A DNA stretch of 27,182 bases from Candidatus Bruticola papionis. GTDB lineage: Bacteria > Vulcanimicrobiota > Xenobia > Xenobiales > Xenobiaceae. Location of the stretch: NCBI GenBank assembly GCA_002407045.1, contig DHKB01000055.1, positions 260 through 27,441 on the forward strand, given 5' to 3'. The position numbers were made by a program, and so were the translations under genes. The notes under the pieces were generated by a model that had not been told where the DNA came from, searched no databases, and was given only the letters and a program-made list of their open reading frames with translations. Numbering within the stretch: the stretch's first letter is position 1; each line of letters opens with the position of its first letter. This document shows positions 7,044-13,853 of this stretch, piece after piece.

Positions 7044-9222
7044 CTACGTAGCCGCTGCTGCTGCCTTTACTAAAGTCTGGAATCACAGGAGCAGACTTCT
7101 GTGAAGGATCGGCAGGAGCTGTGGGAATGATTTCTCCGCTTTCCGTACGGTTAACGAATGCAGGTTCCTCGTTGTTAGCTTTTTTGTCGGCTGCTTGAGT
7201 ATGTTCATTGGCAGCAGCATCTTCAGCGGGCAAGTCGTTGCTTTCATTCAAAGCAGAGTTTCCATAAGATTCGTACACTGGTTCTTGACCATAACCATTA
7301 GTGTAGTCGTAGCTAGAATCGAAAGCTGGATCGTAGTCGCCTTCTCCACTGCCGTATGCGAAAGGAACTTCAGTTATTTGCTCTTCAGTAGCTTTGGTTT
7401 TTTGAGGCTTGGGAGTAAGTTGCTCTAAAGAACGCAGCTTCTTAGCCTGAGGTTGTGCCTTATTAGCTTTATTATCTTGCTTAATCACCTTAGTTTGAGC
7501 ACCAGGCAAAGGATCGAACACACAGCGGAACCCTGAATTGGCCAAGCGTCCTTGCTCAGGCAGCACACCATGCTCCTGAATAAGCATACAATCAGCGGCA
7601 CTGTCACTGCGCGAGCCACCTTTAATAACTTTGGTCAAAGGAGCATAATCTTCCGTGGCTCCGTAGGGGATAAACCAAGTATCAACCCATTCCCACACGT
7701 TGCCAGCCATATCCTCAACACCGTAAGGGGAAGCACCTTTGGGGAAAGATCCTACAGGAGCAGTATTGCTCAAGCCGCTCTCAACACAATTAAACCTTGT
7801 GTAGTCTGGTTCAGTACCCCCCCAAGGATACAGGCGCAAATCTCCTCCGCGGGCCGCTTTTTCCCATTCATCAGCTGTAGGCAATCGTTTTCCAGCCCAA
7901 TGAGCATAAGCTTCACAATCGTAAAAAGAAACTCTAATTACAGGGTGATCTAAGCGGTCATCAGTAGCAGCTTCTTCCCAATTGCCTTGAGCTTTGTAAC
8001 CTGTAGCCTCTACAAACTTTTTGAATTGCCGGTTAGTGACTTCATATCTGTCTATATAAAAAGCTGGCAACTCAACAGCTAAAGGACGAGCCGCTTTGCC
8101 TGCAGCAGGCACAGGGCCACTATAGTAGGAGCCAGCAGGAATTAAGATCATGGGAGCCTTATCCTTGGGAGAAACCCAGGATTGGGGCAAATTGTCCAAA
8201 GTAGGTGTCGGACGAGCGGCCACAATAGATACCTGGCCATCACTTGTATCGGCCCCAATAATGCCGCTGTAAAAGAGTAACGCGCCTACACATAAAGTGC
8301 CAACTAAAGGCAAAGCAACTGTAGCTATAATCGACCAGTCTATCGATTTTACAGATTCTTTTAACGAGCCAACTTTCTGAGCCAAAGCCGCTCCCACTGG
8401 ATCGGCGTCATCAGCATATTCACTCTCAATAGCCAATTCTACGGTAGTCTTATTTTTAGAAGGCTGCGGAGCATTAGTTACAGCTTTTTGCTCCGAGGAA
8501 GGCCAACGCCGTTTTTTCTGTTTTTTCTTGAGCTGTTTTTCCTCTTGCTCAAGACGATGCGCCCAATCACTAAAATCAGGCAACAGGTCGGAGGGCAAAG
8601 GACGCTCCATAGGATCGGGATCGAATAACTTGGCGATATGCTGATTTAATTTTTTAGATAAATCAGCCAAAGGTTCTAATTCTACATCAGGAATAAGCAA
8701 AGTCTGAGCGTCGGGAGGCGGACTTCCGCTTAGTAAATGATATAAAGTGGCTCCCAATTGGTAATCGACAACACCGGGACCTATTTCACCCCTATTTACT
8801 TGCTCTGGAGCACAGTAAGGCGAGTGGCCACGCTCTTCAAATCCGGGATCGCAAAGTATGATTTTGTCGCCTTGTCTAATTAAATGTTCGGGGCGTAAAT
8901 CACAAATAATAAATTCAGAAGGCGCCAAAGCCAACAGTTCCAAGATCTGACAAACTGTCTCTGCACTAATTACAGGTTCTAAAGGGCTGCCTTCAACCCA
9001 AGGACGCACCACAAAAATACGTCCTTCTTCTTCACAAACTTTATAAGGTACCACCAGCCCCTTCATTTCACAGGAGCTCAGTTCGTGCAAACGCTCTTGG
9101 GCACTTTCCAAGCTGATATGGCGCAATTCTCTCACCACAGAAATGCCAAACTTATCAACTTCTCCACACCAAGTACGCGGACCTAATTTTTTCAGTTTAG
9201 AGAGTATAGATATAATCTTCAT
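7018..9222 (-). CDS. Transmembrane fusion: degenerate Ser/Thr kinase domain plus FGE-sulfatase (SUMF1-like) domain
   Basis: The 734-residue product has four parts. Residues 1-220 resemble a Hanks-type kinase lobe: a catalytic-loop equivalent CDLRPEHL at 107-114, DPG in place of DFG at 125-127, APE at 138-140 and DYQLGATLYHLLSG at 153-166. No Gly-rich loop or VAIK lysine is recognisable and HRD is CDL, so it is probably a pseudokinase or strongly divergent. A basic linker follows, then one transmembrane helix (about 297-319). An FGE-sulfatase domain spans about 358-572 (FYIDRYEVTN, HWAGKRLPTADEWEKAARG, YPWGG, MAGNVWEWV, GGS, GFRC). The paired active-site Cys of true formylglycine-generating enzyme are not in the expected positions after GGS. 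The last 160 residues are disordered and Gln/Glu/Pro-rich. The ATG overlaps the upstream stop (ATGA) with a strong AAGGAGG site. Kinase inside, FGE domain outside is the likely topology. Confidence 0.88.
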   Translation of the reverse strand: MKIISILSKLKKLGPRTWCGEVDKFGISVVRELRHISLESAQERLHELSSCEMKGLVVPYKVCEEEGRIFVVRPWVEGSPLEPVISAETVCQILELLALAPSEFIICDLRPEHLIRQGDKIILCDPGFEERGHSPYCAPEQVNRGEIGPGVVDYQLGATLYHLLSGSPPPDAQTLLIPDVELEPLADLSKKLNQHIAKLFDPDPMERPLPSDLLPDFSDWAHRLEQEEKQLKKKQKKRRWPSSEQKAVTNAPQPSKNKTTVELAIESEYADDADPVGAALAQKVGSLKESVKSIDWSIIATVALPLVGTLCVGALLFYSGIIGADTSDGQVSIVAARPTPTLDNLPQSWVSPKDKAPMILIPAGSYYSGPVPAAGKAARPLAVELPAFYIDRYEVTNRQFKKFVEATGYKAQGNWEEAATDDRLDHPVIRVSFYDCEAYAHWAGKRLPTADEWEKAARGGDLRLYPWGGTEPDYTRFNCVESGLSNTAPVGSFPKGASPYGVEDMAGNVWEWVDTWFIPYGATEDYAPLTKVIKGGSRSDSAADCMLIQEHGVLPEQGRLANSGFRCVFDPLPGAQTKVIKQDNKANKAQPQAKKLRSLEQLTPKPQKTKATEEQITEVPFAYGSGEGDYDPAFDSSYDYTNGYGQEPVYESYGNSALNESNDLPAEDAAANEHTQAADKKANNEEPAFVNRTESGEIIPTAPADPSQKSAPVIPDFSKGSSSGYVDEDQVNYY

Positions 9223-9617
9223 TTATCATCCCCTCCTTCAGTTTTGCTGAGATTTTCTCCGGTATCTTCGCCAATAGTTCGCTTTTGTTCATCTTCAAAA
9301 ACGCTATTAAAAAGGCCAGCTAACTCCGATTCTTCAGTTATGAGCAAATTTTCCACTTCCGGTAATCCCAAAAAGCGCTCTTGGGCACCGAAGCAATCTT
9401 TGCTCCAAGGCTCCCAATATGGACAAACGTCAGTGCGCTTATCTTCGACCTTATCAGTCACTGGAGCCATTAGATACTCTTCATGGCGAAAAATATTTAA
9501 GCGCACACAGTGAAACAAAGCATACTCTGTATCCAGAACATCGTCTATTTCCAAGCCGTTATCGACAGTTTCTAAGTAGCGGCATAAAGCGCAAACTTTC
9601 CATTTATCTTCAGTCAT
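9219..9617 (-). CDS. Small Cys-containing acidic protein, possible zinc-binding
   Basis: I do not recognise the family. The 132-residue product has a CALC (CxxC) pair at 9-12, a HC pair at about residue 36-37 and a CPYW motif near 65, a spacing compatible with a structural metal site. An acidic, disordered C-terminal third follows. There is no signal peptide, so it is cytoplasmic. I chose the ATG at 9617 (GAGGT 5-6 bases upstream), because an earlier in-frame ATG at 9680 lies inside the terminator of the preceding gene. It overlaps the pseudokinase-FGE gene by four bases (ATGA) and is the first gene of the cluster, suggesting a partner or regulator of the kinase-like domain. Confidence 0.72.
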   Translation of the reverse strand: MTEDKWKVCALCRYLETVDNGLEIDDVLDTEYALFHCVRLNIFRHEEYLMAPVTDKVEDKRTDVCPYWEPWSKDCFGAQERFLGLPEVENLLITEESELAGLFNSVFEDEQKRTIGEDTGENLSKTEGGDDK

Positions 9618-9651
9618 AACTACCTCAGCCCTTAATTTACAAAACCAACGT

Positions 9652-9697
9652 TCTAAAAAAAAAGCTCCCTTATCTTTCAAGAAAAAAGATGGGAGCG
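9652..9697 (-). terminator. Terminator of the DcrB-like lipoprotein gene
   Basis: On the - strand GCTCCC...GGGAGC closes a hairpin (9696-9664), followed by nine or more T. It begins 17 bases after the lipoprotein stop and separates it from the next operon. Confidence 0.9.
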
Positions 9698-9713
9698 CCT
9701 ACAAAAATATAGC

Positions 9714-10547
9714 CTACTTGCCTGAAGGCACAGCCGACACTTCGTCTTTAGAAGCGGATTGAGCAGTTTTGGCACTTGCTTTGACAGACGGAGTAACTGT
9801 TTTTTGGATAGGCTCGACTTCTGCACTATGGGCTGCCAATTTGTCTTCTATAGCAACTAAAGCTTCAGCGTGTTTAATAAATCCAGAACGGAAACGACCA
9901 AAACTAAAGGTTTGAGCAATATCATGGAATTTATTTAAAGTAGCTTCCAAGGTAGTATTGCTCAAAGCGGGATTGGCCTTAATTTCTTCCGGAGTAGGCT
10001 GATAATCTACAGCCGAACCCAAAAGGACATAGCCAGCTCTTTCCTTTTGTTCGTCTTTGATGGGCTCAACAAAGAACCAAGCCTTGCTATAAACCTTTAA
10101 GCCATCTTTTACTTGAGTGAAGCTTACCCAAGGAGCAGTTTCATCAACGCCCTCTTCTATATCGCCTATTTCTTTCAGTTCCCCCTTCATGTGCTCAATC
10201 TGAACTTTGGCAAATTCGGCAGCATCAACTTGAGGGTTTTCTATATTAATTTTAGTCAAGGCCACATTACTTCTGAAATGAGGAGCATTGGGCTGAACAT
10301 TTAATGGAGCCAGGGCGATTACAAGAGTATTGCCAATGCCACGGCGCAATTCCCAGAATTGGTCTTCCCCAGACACTTCTTTAGAGCGTTCAATCATAGG
10401 AACAGTAAAAGAAATGCCATCTTCACAAAAACGACCTATCTGGCCGCTAAAATGAGTTGACTGACCTGCCGGACCGCAAGCATACAATCCAGAAAGCAAT
10501 AATAAAGATGCAGAAATAGCAGAAAAGCGTTTTAATTTTAACAACAT
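9714..10547 (-). CDS. Lipoprotein with DcrB/PsbP-like domain
   Basis: The 277-residue product starts with a lipoprotein signal: basic n-region, hydrophobic core, lipobox LYAC with the lipidated Cys at residue 24. The body (about 38-225) has the layout of the DcrB/PsbP/LpqN-type fold: a 'FTVPMIERSKEV' opening where small-domain members have F-x-V-P-x-x-W, an 'APHFRSNVALTKINI' strand, and a 'KAWFFV...AGYVLLGSAVDYQ' strand pair. Such proteins are periplasmic or surface accessory factors with no enzymatic activity. The C-terminal 50 residues are Ala/Ser/Lys-rich and disordered. The gene is monocistronic with its own terminator. The family assignment is from pattern memory and is tentative; the lipoprotein call is firm. 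Confidence 0.75.
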   Translation of the reverse strand: MLLKLKRFSAISASLLLLSGLYACGPAGQSTHFSGQIGRFCEDGISFTVPMIERSKEVSGEDQFWELRRGIGNTLVIALAPLNVQPNAPHFRSNVALTKINIENPQVDAAEFAKVQIEHMKGELKEIGDIEEGVDETAPWVSFTQVKDGLKVYSKAWFFVEPIKDEQKERAGYVLLGSAVDYQPTPEEIKANPALSNTTLEATLNKFHDIAQTFSFGRFRSGFIKHAEALVAIEDKLAAHSAEVEPIQKTVTPSVKASAKTAQSASKDEVSAVPSGK

Positions 10548-10610
10548 ACCAGTTCTTCTCGTTCTTTAAGGCATCTATTCTTCCTCTAAGCAGATTCAGA
10601 GCCGAAACCA

Positions 10611-10645
10611 TAAAAAAAAGAAGCGAGCCGCATAGGCCCGCCTCT
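10611..10645 (-). terminator. Terminator of efp
   Basis: On the - strand a 10-bp stem (10644-10635 with 10629-10620, two G-T pairs) is followed by eight T. It sits about 40 bases after the efp stop. A second small hairpin (GGCAC/GTGCC, 10651-10663) lies between. Confidence 0.85.
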
Positions 10646-10686
10646 ATTGCTAGGGCACAAAGTGCCTCAAGAAACGCTCGTTTGTA

Positions 10687-11244
10687 TTATAAGCGGCGTA
10701 AATATTCTCCAGAGCGAGTATCAACTTGCACCTTGGTGCCAATTTCCACAAATAAAGGAACGTTGATCACAGCACCAGTTTCCAAAGTAGCGGGCTTGGT
10801 AGCGCCGGTAGCGGTGTCGCCTTTGAAACCGGGCTCAGTGTGAGTGATCACTAACTCTACGAAGTTGGGAACTTCGACGCCGATAGGAACATCATTGTGC
10901 AAAGCGATGTCTACTTCCATACCATCTTTGAGCCACTGCTTCTGGTCGCCAAGTAAGGACACATCGATAGCTAAATCTTCATAGGTTTCTAAATCCATGA
11001 AGTGATACATATCGCCGTCGGAGTAGGTGAATTGCATCTTGCGGCGGTCGATATGAGCGCGCATGATCTTTTCACCACCGCGGAACGTTTTCTCGATAAC
11101 GTAACCGGTTTTGATATTTTTGATTTTAGAACGGACAAAAGCGGCGCCTTTGCCAGGTTTCACATGCAAGAATTCGACTATCTGATAGAGGTCGCCGTCA
11201 ATTTCAACCGTCAAGCCGGTACGAAAATCGTTAACCGAGATCAT
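10687..11244 (-). CDS. efp: Translation elongation factor P
   Basis: EF-P binds between the P and E sites of ribosomes stalled on polyproline stretches and promotes peptide bond formation. The 185-residue product has the standard three beta-barrel domains and length. The domain I tip loop reads HVKPGKGAAF with Lys32 at the position that is post-translationally modified in many bacteria; the modification type cannot be told because no epmA, epmB, earP or ymfI gene is in the window. The C-terminal signature region ends with GEYLRRL. A GGAGGA ribosome site lies 5-6 bases before the ATG. The need for EF-P fits the proline-rich proteins encoded here (288-803 and the tail at 3-131). It has its own terminator. 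Confidence 0.97.
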   Translation of the reverse strand: MISVNDFRTGLTVEIDGDLYQIVEFLHVKPGKGAAFVRSKIKNIKTGYVIEKTFRGGEKIMRAHIDRRKMQFTYSDGDMYHFMDLETYEDLAIDVSLLGDQKQWLKDGMEVDIALHNDVPIGVEVPNFVELVITHTEPGFKGDTATGATKPATLETGAVINVPLFVEIGTKVQVDTRSGEYLRRL

Positions 11245-11387
11245 AAAGTTCCTCCGCTAGGTAAGTATATTTACAAAAATCAACTTTGAACCATTCGGAC
11301 GAACAAGTTCAATACCTGCCGCAGAATGCTTCAATCATAAAAAATAAAGCCTCGAAAATAGCGTAGCACGTAGGTTATGTCAAAGAC

Positions 11388-12638
11388 TTAACGTCCTTCC
11401 CAAGTGAGTTCAATTTCCAAGTAATAAGAAATTCTAGGGATACTACTACGCAAGGGATGACGTCCAGTGCCTTTGAGAGTTTTTACTTCTCCAGCTCCGA
11501 CAGTGCCCAATTCTTCACGCCTAGTGAAAACTTTGCTGCCACTACTATCAACAACAGATAATACAGCGCTCACTTTTTTAGCTTCCACCGCTGAGCGATT
11601 AAAAATATCGACCGAATACTCGATATCACCATTGCCATAATTGGCACTGACTTGAGGGTTGCTATAAGAGACAAAAGGAATAGCCTTTACAGGCTCAACT
11701 GGCGAGGCCTCTTGTTTTTTTTCAGTACTCTTCACCTTAGGCTTAGACTCGGCAACTTTCTGAGCCTTAGTAGAAGCTTGAGCATTCTTTTTTTTCTTAG
11801 GACGCGGCTTAGCTTTAGGATAAGAGCCTTCTGAATCTGCTTTTTTAGCTGGCTTAACACTGCTAGCCGAAGCAGAAGGCCTACCTACTCTTCTGGGGGT
11901 AACTCCAGCTAAAGCAATATCATTATTAAACTCGCTGGGAAAATCGCCTTCGGCCGAATAAGTAACCCTCTTGCGCTTTACATTGTTAGCCATATTCGCA
12001 GCGGCCTTCTTTTTTTGCGCAGCCGCTTTGCGGGCTTGTTCTGCTTCTTCTTTTTGGCGCTTAAGTTTTTCAGCCCGACGAGCAGCCAAAATTTGTTCGG
12101 CTCTTTTTACTTGAGCAGCTTTTTCGGCTTTTAGTTCTTCGGCAGCCAAACGGTCTTCATAACTTATAGGGCGTGGCGCTACAATATCGATAATACCGGT
12201 AGCCTTATTGTCATTCACGGCAAATCCCAAGCGCTCAGCTAATAGACGTACGGGCACCCATACTTCATTATCGCGCCAAACATAAGCCATGGGGAAGATT
12301 ACTCCATCGTATTCGGCTTCTAAAAATTTGGCTTCTCCGGACACCCAAGCTGGCTTTCGACCTACAAGTGCCTCCTCTGTCTTTTCATTTGGCAATTCTA
12401 CAGAATTGGCGACAAATAACAAACGTCCATTTTCGGAAATAGATACTCCCATATGCATAGCCTGAACGAATGAGGCTAAAGGAGCATACAAGTTGGCGTC
12501 TACGTAAATGACGCGCTTAAAAGGTCTATTACGCACATATACTTCATCGGCAGAAACTGGAAGGCTACTTCCCAAAAGACAAGCAAACGCCGCTAAGCCC
12601 ACGCACCATCCGCGGACAGAATAAAAACCAAGAGACAT
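11388..12638 (-). CDS. Exported protein: copper-amine-oxidase-N-like domain, Lys/Ala linker, C-terminal beta domain
   Basis: The 416-residue product has a signal peptide (core about 11-28, cleavage after VSA near 30). Residues about 35-155 resemble the Cu_amine_oxidN1 stalk-type domain: two related halves, the second with the characteristic VPVRLLAERLGFAV and a closing GIIDI strand. Residues about 160-225 are a charged Ala/Lys/Glu helix, probably coiled coil, followed by a long basic Pro/Lys/Ala/Ser linker to about 320. The last 90 residues form a beta-rich domain of the FxLYD/CARDB kind (DIFNRSAVEAKKVSAVLSV... GTVGAGEVKTL), often used for wall or protein binding. No catalytic residues are apparent, so a structural wall-associated role is inferred. 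The ribosome site is weak (GGCGGTGA). Confidence 0.75.
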   Translation of the reverse strand: MSLGFYSVRGWCVGLAAFACLLGSSLPVSADEVYVRNRPFKRVIYVDANLYAPLASFVQAMHMGVSISENGRLLFVANSVELPNEKTEEALVGRKPAWVSGEAKFLEAEYDGVIFPMAYVWRDNEVWVPVRLLAERLGFAVNDNKATGIIDIVAPRPISYEDRLAAEELKAEKAAQVKRAEQILAARRAEKLKRQKEEAEQARKAAAQKKKAAANMANNVKRKRVTYSAEGDFPSEFNNDIALAGVTPRRVGRPSASASSVKPAKKADSEGSYPKAKPRPKKKKNAQASTKAQKVAESKPKVKSTEKKQEASPVEPVKAIPFVSYSNPQVSANYGNGDIEYSVDIFNRSAVEAKKVSAVLSVVDSSGSKVFTRREELGTVGAGEVKTLKGTGRHPLRSSIPRISYYLEIELTWEGR

Positions 12639-12660
12639 TGTTTCACCGCCGCAACAAAAA

Positions 12661-12727
12661 GATCAGCTGTGCCGAGACCAAAGACTCTGCAGCCACATAT
12701 GCAATATGTGTCTTTACCACGGCACTA
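12661..12727 (-). terminator. Long three-part hairpin with T run between two genes
   Basis: On the - strand GTGCCG (12725-12720) pairs with CGGCAC (12674-12669), AAAGAC pairs with GTCTTT inside it, and ACATAT-TGC-ATATGT forms an apical hairpin. GATCTTTTT follows. It lies 12-78 bases after the small HTH gene and just before the exported protein gene, so it may be a terminator or an attenuator in the latter's leader. Confidence 0.65.
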
Positions 12728-12738
12728 AACATTTTACG

Positions 12739-13080
12739 CTATTTGAAAAAGATAGGGCGCTTAGAGTTGGCTTCCAAAATAACTTCACGCATTTCAGCAA
12801 ATTTGCGCATTTGCTGAATTTGACCTTGCAATTGTTTTACTTCACCTTGCAACTCAGAAATTTTGTTTTCGATTTCCTTGTCTTCTTCAGTAGTAGCGTT
12901 GTTTTTTTTCTGTCCCACAGCCTGAGCTACTTTACTGGCCCAAGCTTCAATAACTTGAGGAGGAGCTCCAATCTCTTTGGCCAGCTTGCCTTCATCTTCG
13001 CCTGCCAAATAGCGGACGACAATAGCAGCACGATCTTCATCTGTAAAGTTTGAATAGTTGATATTTTTGTTTTGTTCCAC
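12739..13080 (-). CDS. Small helix-turn-helix plus coiled-coil protein, IS3-OrfA-like
   Basis: The 113-residue product has a helix-turn-helix at about residues 9-50 (a 'FTDEDRAAIVVRYLAGEDEGKLAKEIGAPPQVIEAWASKV' layout, discussed here in outline: T-x-E/D start, K-L-A-x-E-I turn, V-x-x-W recognition helix). This resembles the DNA-binding part of transposase OrfA proteins of the IS3/IS911 group, and is followed by a heptad-patterned coiled coil (about 64-95). No OrfB, inverted repeats or target duplication are visible, so it is probably a domesticated regulator, or an unrelated HTH protein of the same shape. I chose the GTG at 13080 because GAGG sits 6 bases upstream; a TTG at 13092 is in frame. 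It is next to a tRNA cluster. Confidence 0.65.
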   Translation of the reverse strand: MEQNKNINYSNFTDEDRAAIVVRYLAGEDEGKLAKEIGAPPQVIEAWASKVAQAVGQKKNNATTEEDKEIENKISELQGEVKQLQGQIQQMRKFAEMREVILEANSKRPIFFK

Positions 13081-13212
13081 GATAAACCTCAAATATGCGA
13101 AAAAAAGATTTCAACAGTGAGCAACGCCTTCTCTTCGATCTTGCCTACTTGCATTCCCGCTTATTCGGAAGCGGAAGGACAATTGTCATATCTTGCTTTT
13201 ACTGATAAAAAA

Positions 13213-13247
13213 AGACAAAAAAAAATGAGCCTCTTAAAGAGGCTCAT
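13213..13247 (-). terminator. Terminator of the tRNA cluster
   Basis: A near-perfect 10-bp stem (ATGAGCCTCT with its complement, 13225-13247) is followed on the - strand by ten T. It starts three bases after the encoded CCA of tRNA-Lys. Confidence 0.95.
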
Positions 13248-13249
13248 CT

Positions 13250-13324
13250 TGGTGGGTTGTACAGGACTCGAACCTGTGGCCACCTGATTAAAAGTCAGAT
13301 GCTCTACCACTGAGCTAACAACCC
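13250..13324 (-). tRNA. tRNA-Lys (anticodon TTT)
   Basis: The cloverleaf closes fully: 7-bp acceptor GGGTTGT/ACAACCC, D arm GCTC/GAGC, anticodon loop CTTTTAA with TTT, T arm ACAGG-TTCGAGT-CCTGT, discriminator A and encoded CCA. It is last in the cluster, immediately before the terminator. Confidence 0.97.
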
Positions 13325-13356
13325 ACATTCACCCTCAACACACTGTGTTGTCTAGG

Positions 13357-13434
13357 TGGGGTGGATAGTGGGACTCGAACCCACGACCTCCGGTTCCACA
13401 GACCGGCGCTCTAACCAACTGAGCTATATCCACC
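13357..13434 (-). tRNA. tRNA-His (anticodon GTG), with encoded G-1
   Basis: Acceptor GTGGATA/TATCCAC, D arm GCTC/GAGC, anticodon loop CTGTGGA with GTG, T arm GTGGG-TTCGAGT-CCCAC, discriminator C73 and encoded CCA. The base before the acceptor is G, so the G-1:C73 identity pair for histidyl-tRNA synthetase is genomically encoded. Confidence 0.97.
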
Positions 13435-13444
13435 ATATTTTCTT

Positions 13445-13520
<76 letters not shown>

Positions 13521-13557
13521 ATATACCCTATGCTTACTACCAGCGCGACCTCACTAT

Positions 13558-13635
13558 TGGTCGGAGCGGCCGGATTCGAACCGGCGACCCCTTGCTCCCA
13601 AAGCAAGTGCGCTATCCAGGCTGCGCTACGCTCCG
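13558..13635 (-). tRNA. tRNA-Pro (anticodon TGG)
   Basis: Acceptor CGGAGCG/CGCTCCG, D arm GCGC/GCGC, anticodon stem CTTGC/GCAAG with loop TTTGGGA, T arm GCCGG-TTCGAAT-CCGGC, discriminator A and encoded CCA. It is first in the transcription unit. Confidence 0.97.
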
Positions 13636-13659
13636 TTCACAACCCTCCGGGCGAGAAGA

Positions 13660-13688
13660 ATAATACCTCAGACCAATACCTAAGTCAA
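13660..13688 (-). promoter_or_regulatory. Sigma70-type promoter of the tRNA cluster
   Basis: On the - strand TTGACT (13688-13683) and TATTAT (13665-13660) are separated by exactly 17 bases. The start would fall about 15-20 bases before tRNA-Pro, and no gene lies between. This is the best promoter in the window. Confidence 0.85.
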
Positions 13689-13771
13689 TACCTTTACAAG
13701 AAAAAAAAACAGTTTTTTTAGAAAATTTGTTGAGACTGCCAATTCCTCCGTAATTTCAATGTTTAATCTCT

Positions 13772-13831
13772 TCAAAAACAAAAGCCCTCCGAAGTGGATC
13801 CTCTTATGTAGGCATTCACTTCGAAGGGCTT
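13772..13831 (-). terminator. Terminator of rapA
   Basis: On the - strand AGCCCTTCGAAGTG pairs with CACTTCGGAGGGCT (one mismatch) across a 20-base loop, then TTTTGTTTTT. It begins 23 bases after the rapA stop. Confidence 0.9.
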
Positions 13832-13853
13832 AGCGTAATGGAAAGCTTAACTC

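Noticed and set aside
7018..9222. Formylglycine-generating enzyme activity of the FGE-like domain
   Set aside because: The Cys expected after GGS, forming the active pair in true FGE, is missing, and no sulfatase gene is near.
9618..9680. Upstream start for the Cys-rich protein
   Set aside because: It lies in the terminator of the preceding gene; the ATG at 9617 has its own ribosome site.
12739..13080. Complete IS3-family insertion sequence
   Set aside because: No OrfB, terminal inverted repeats or target duplication could be found around it.
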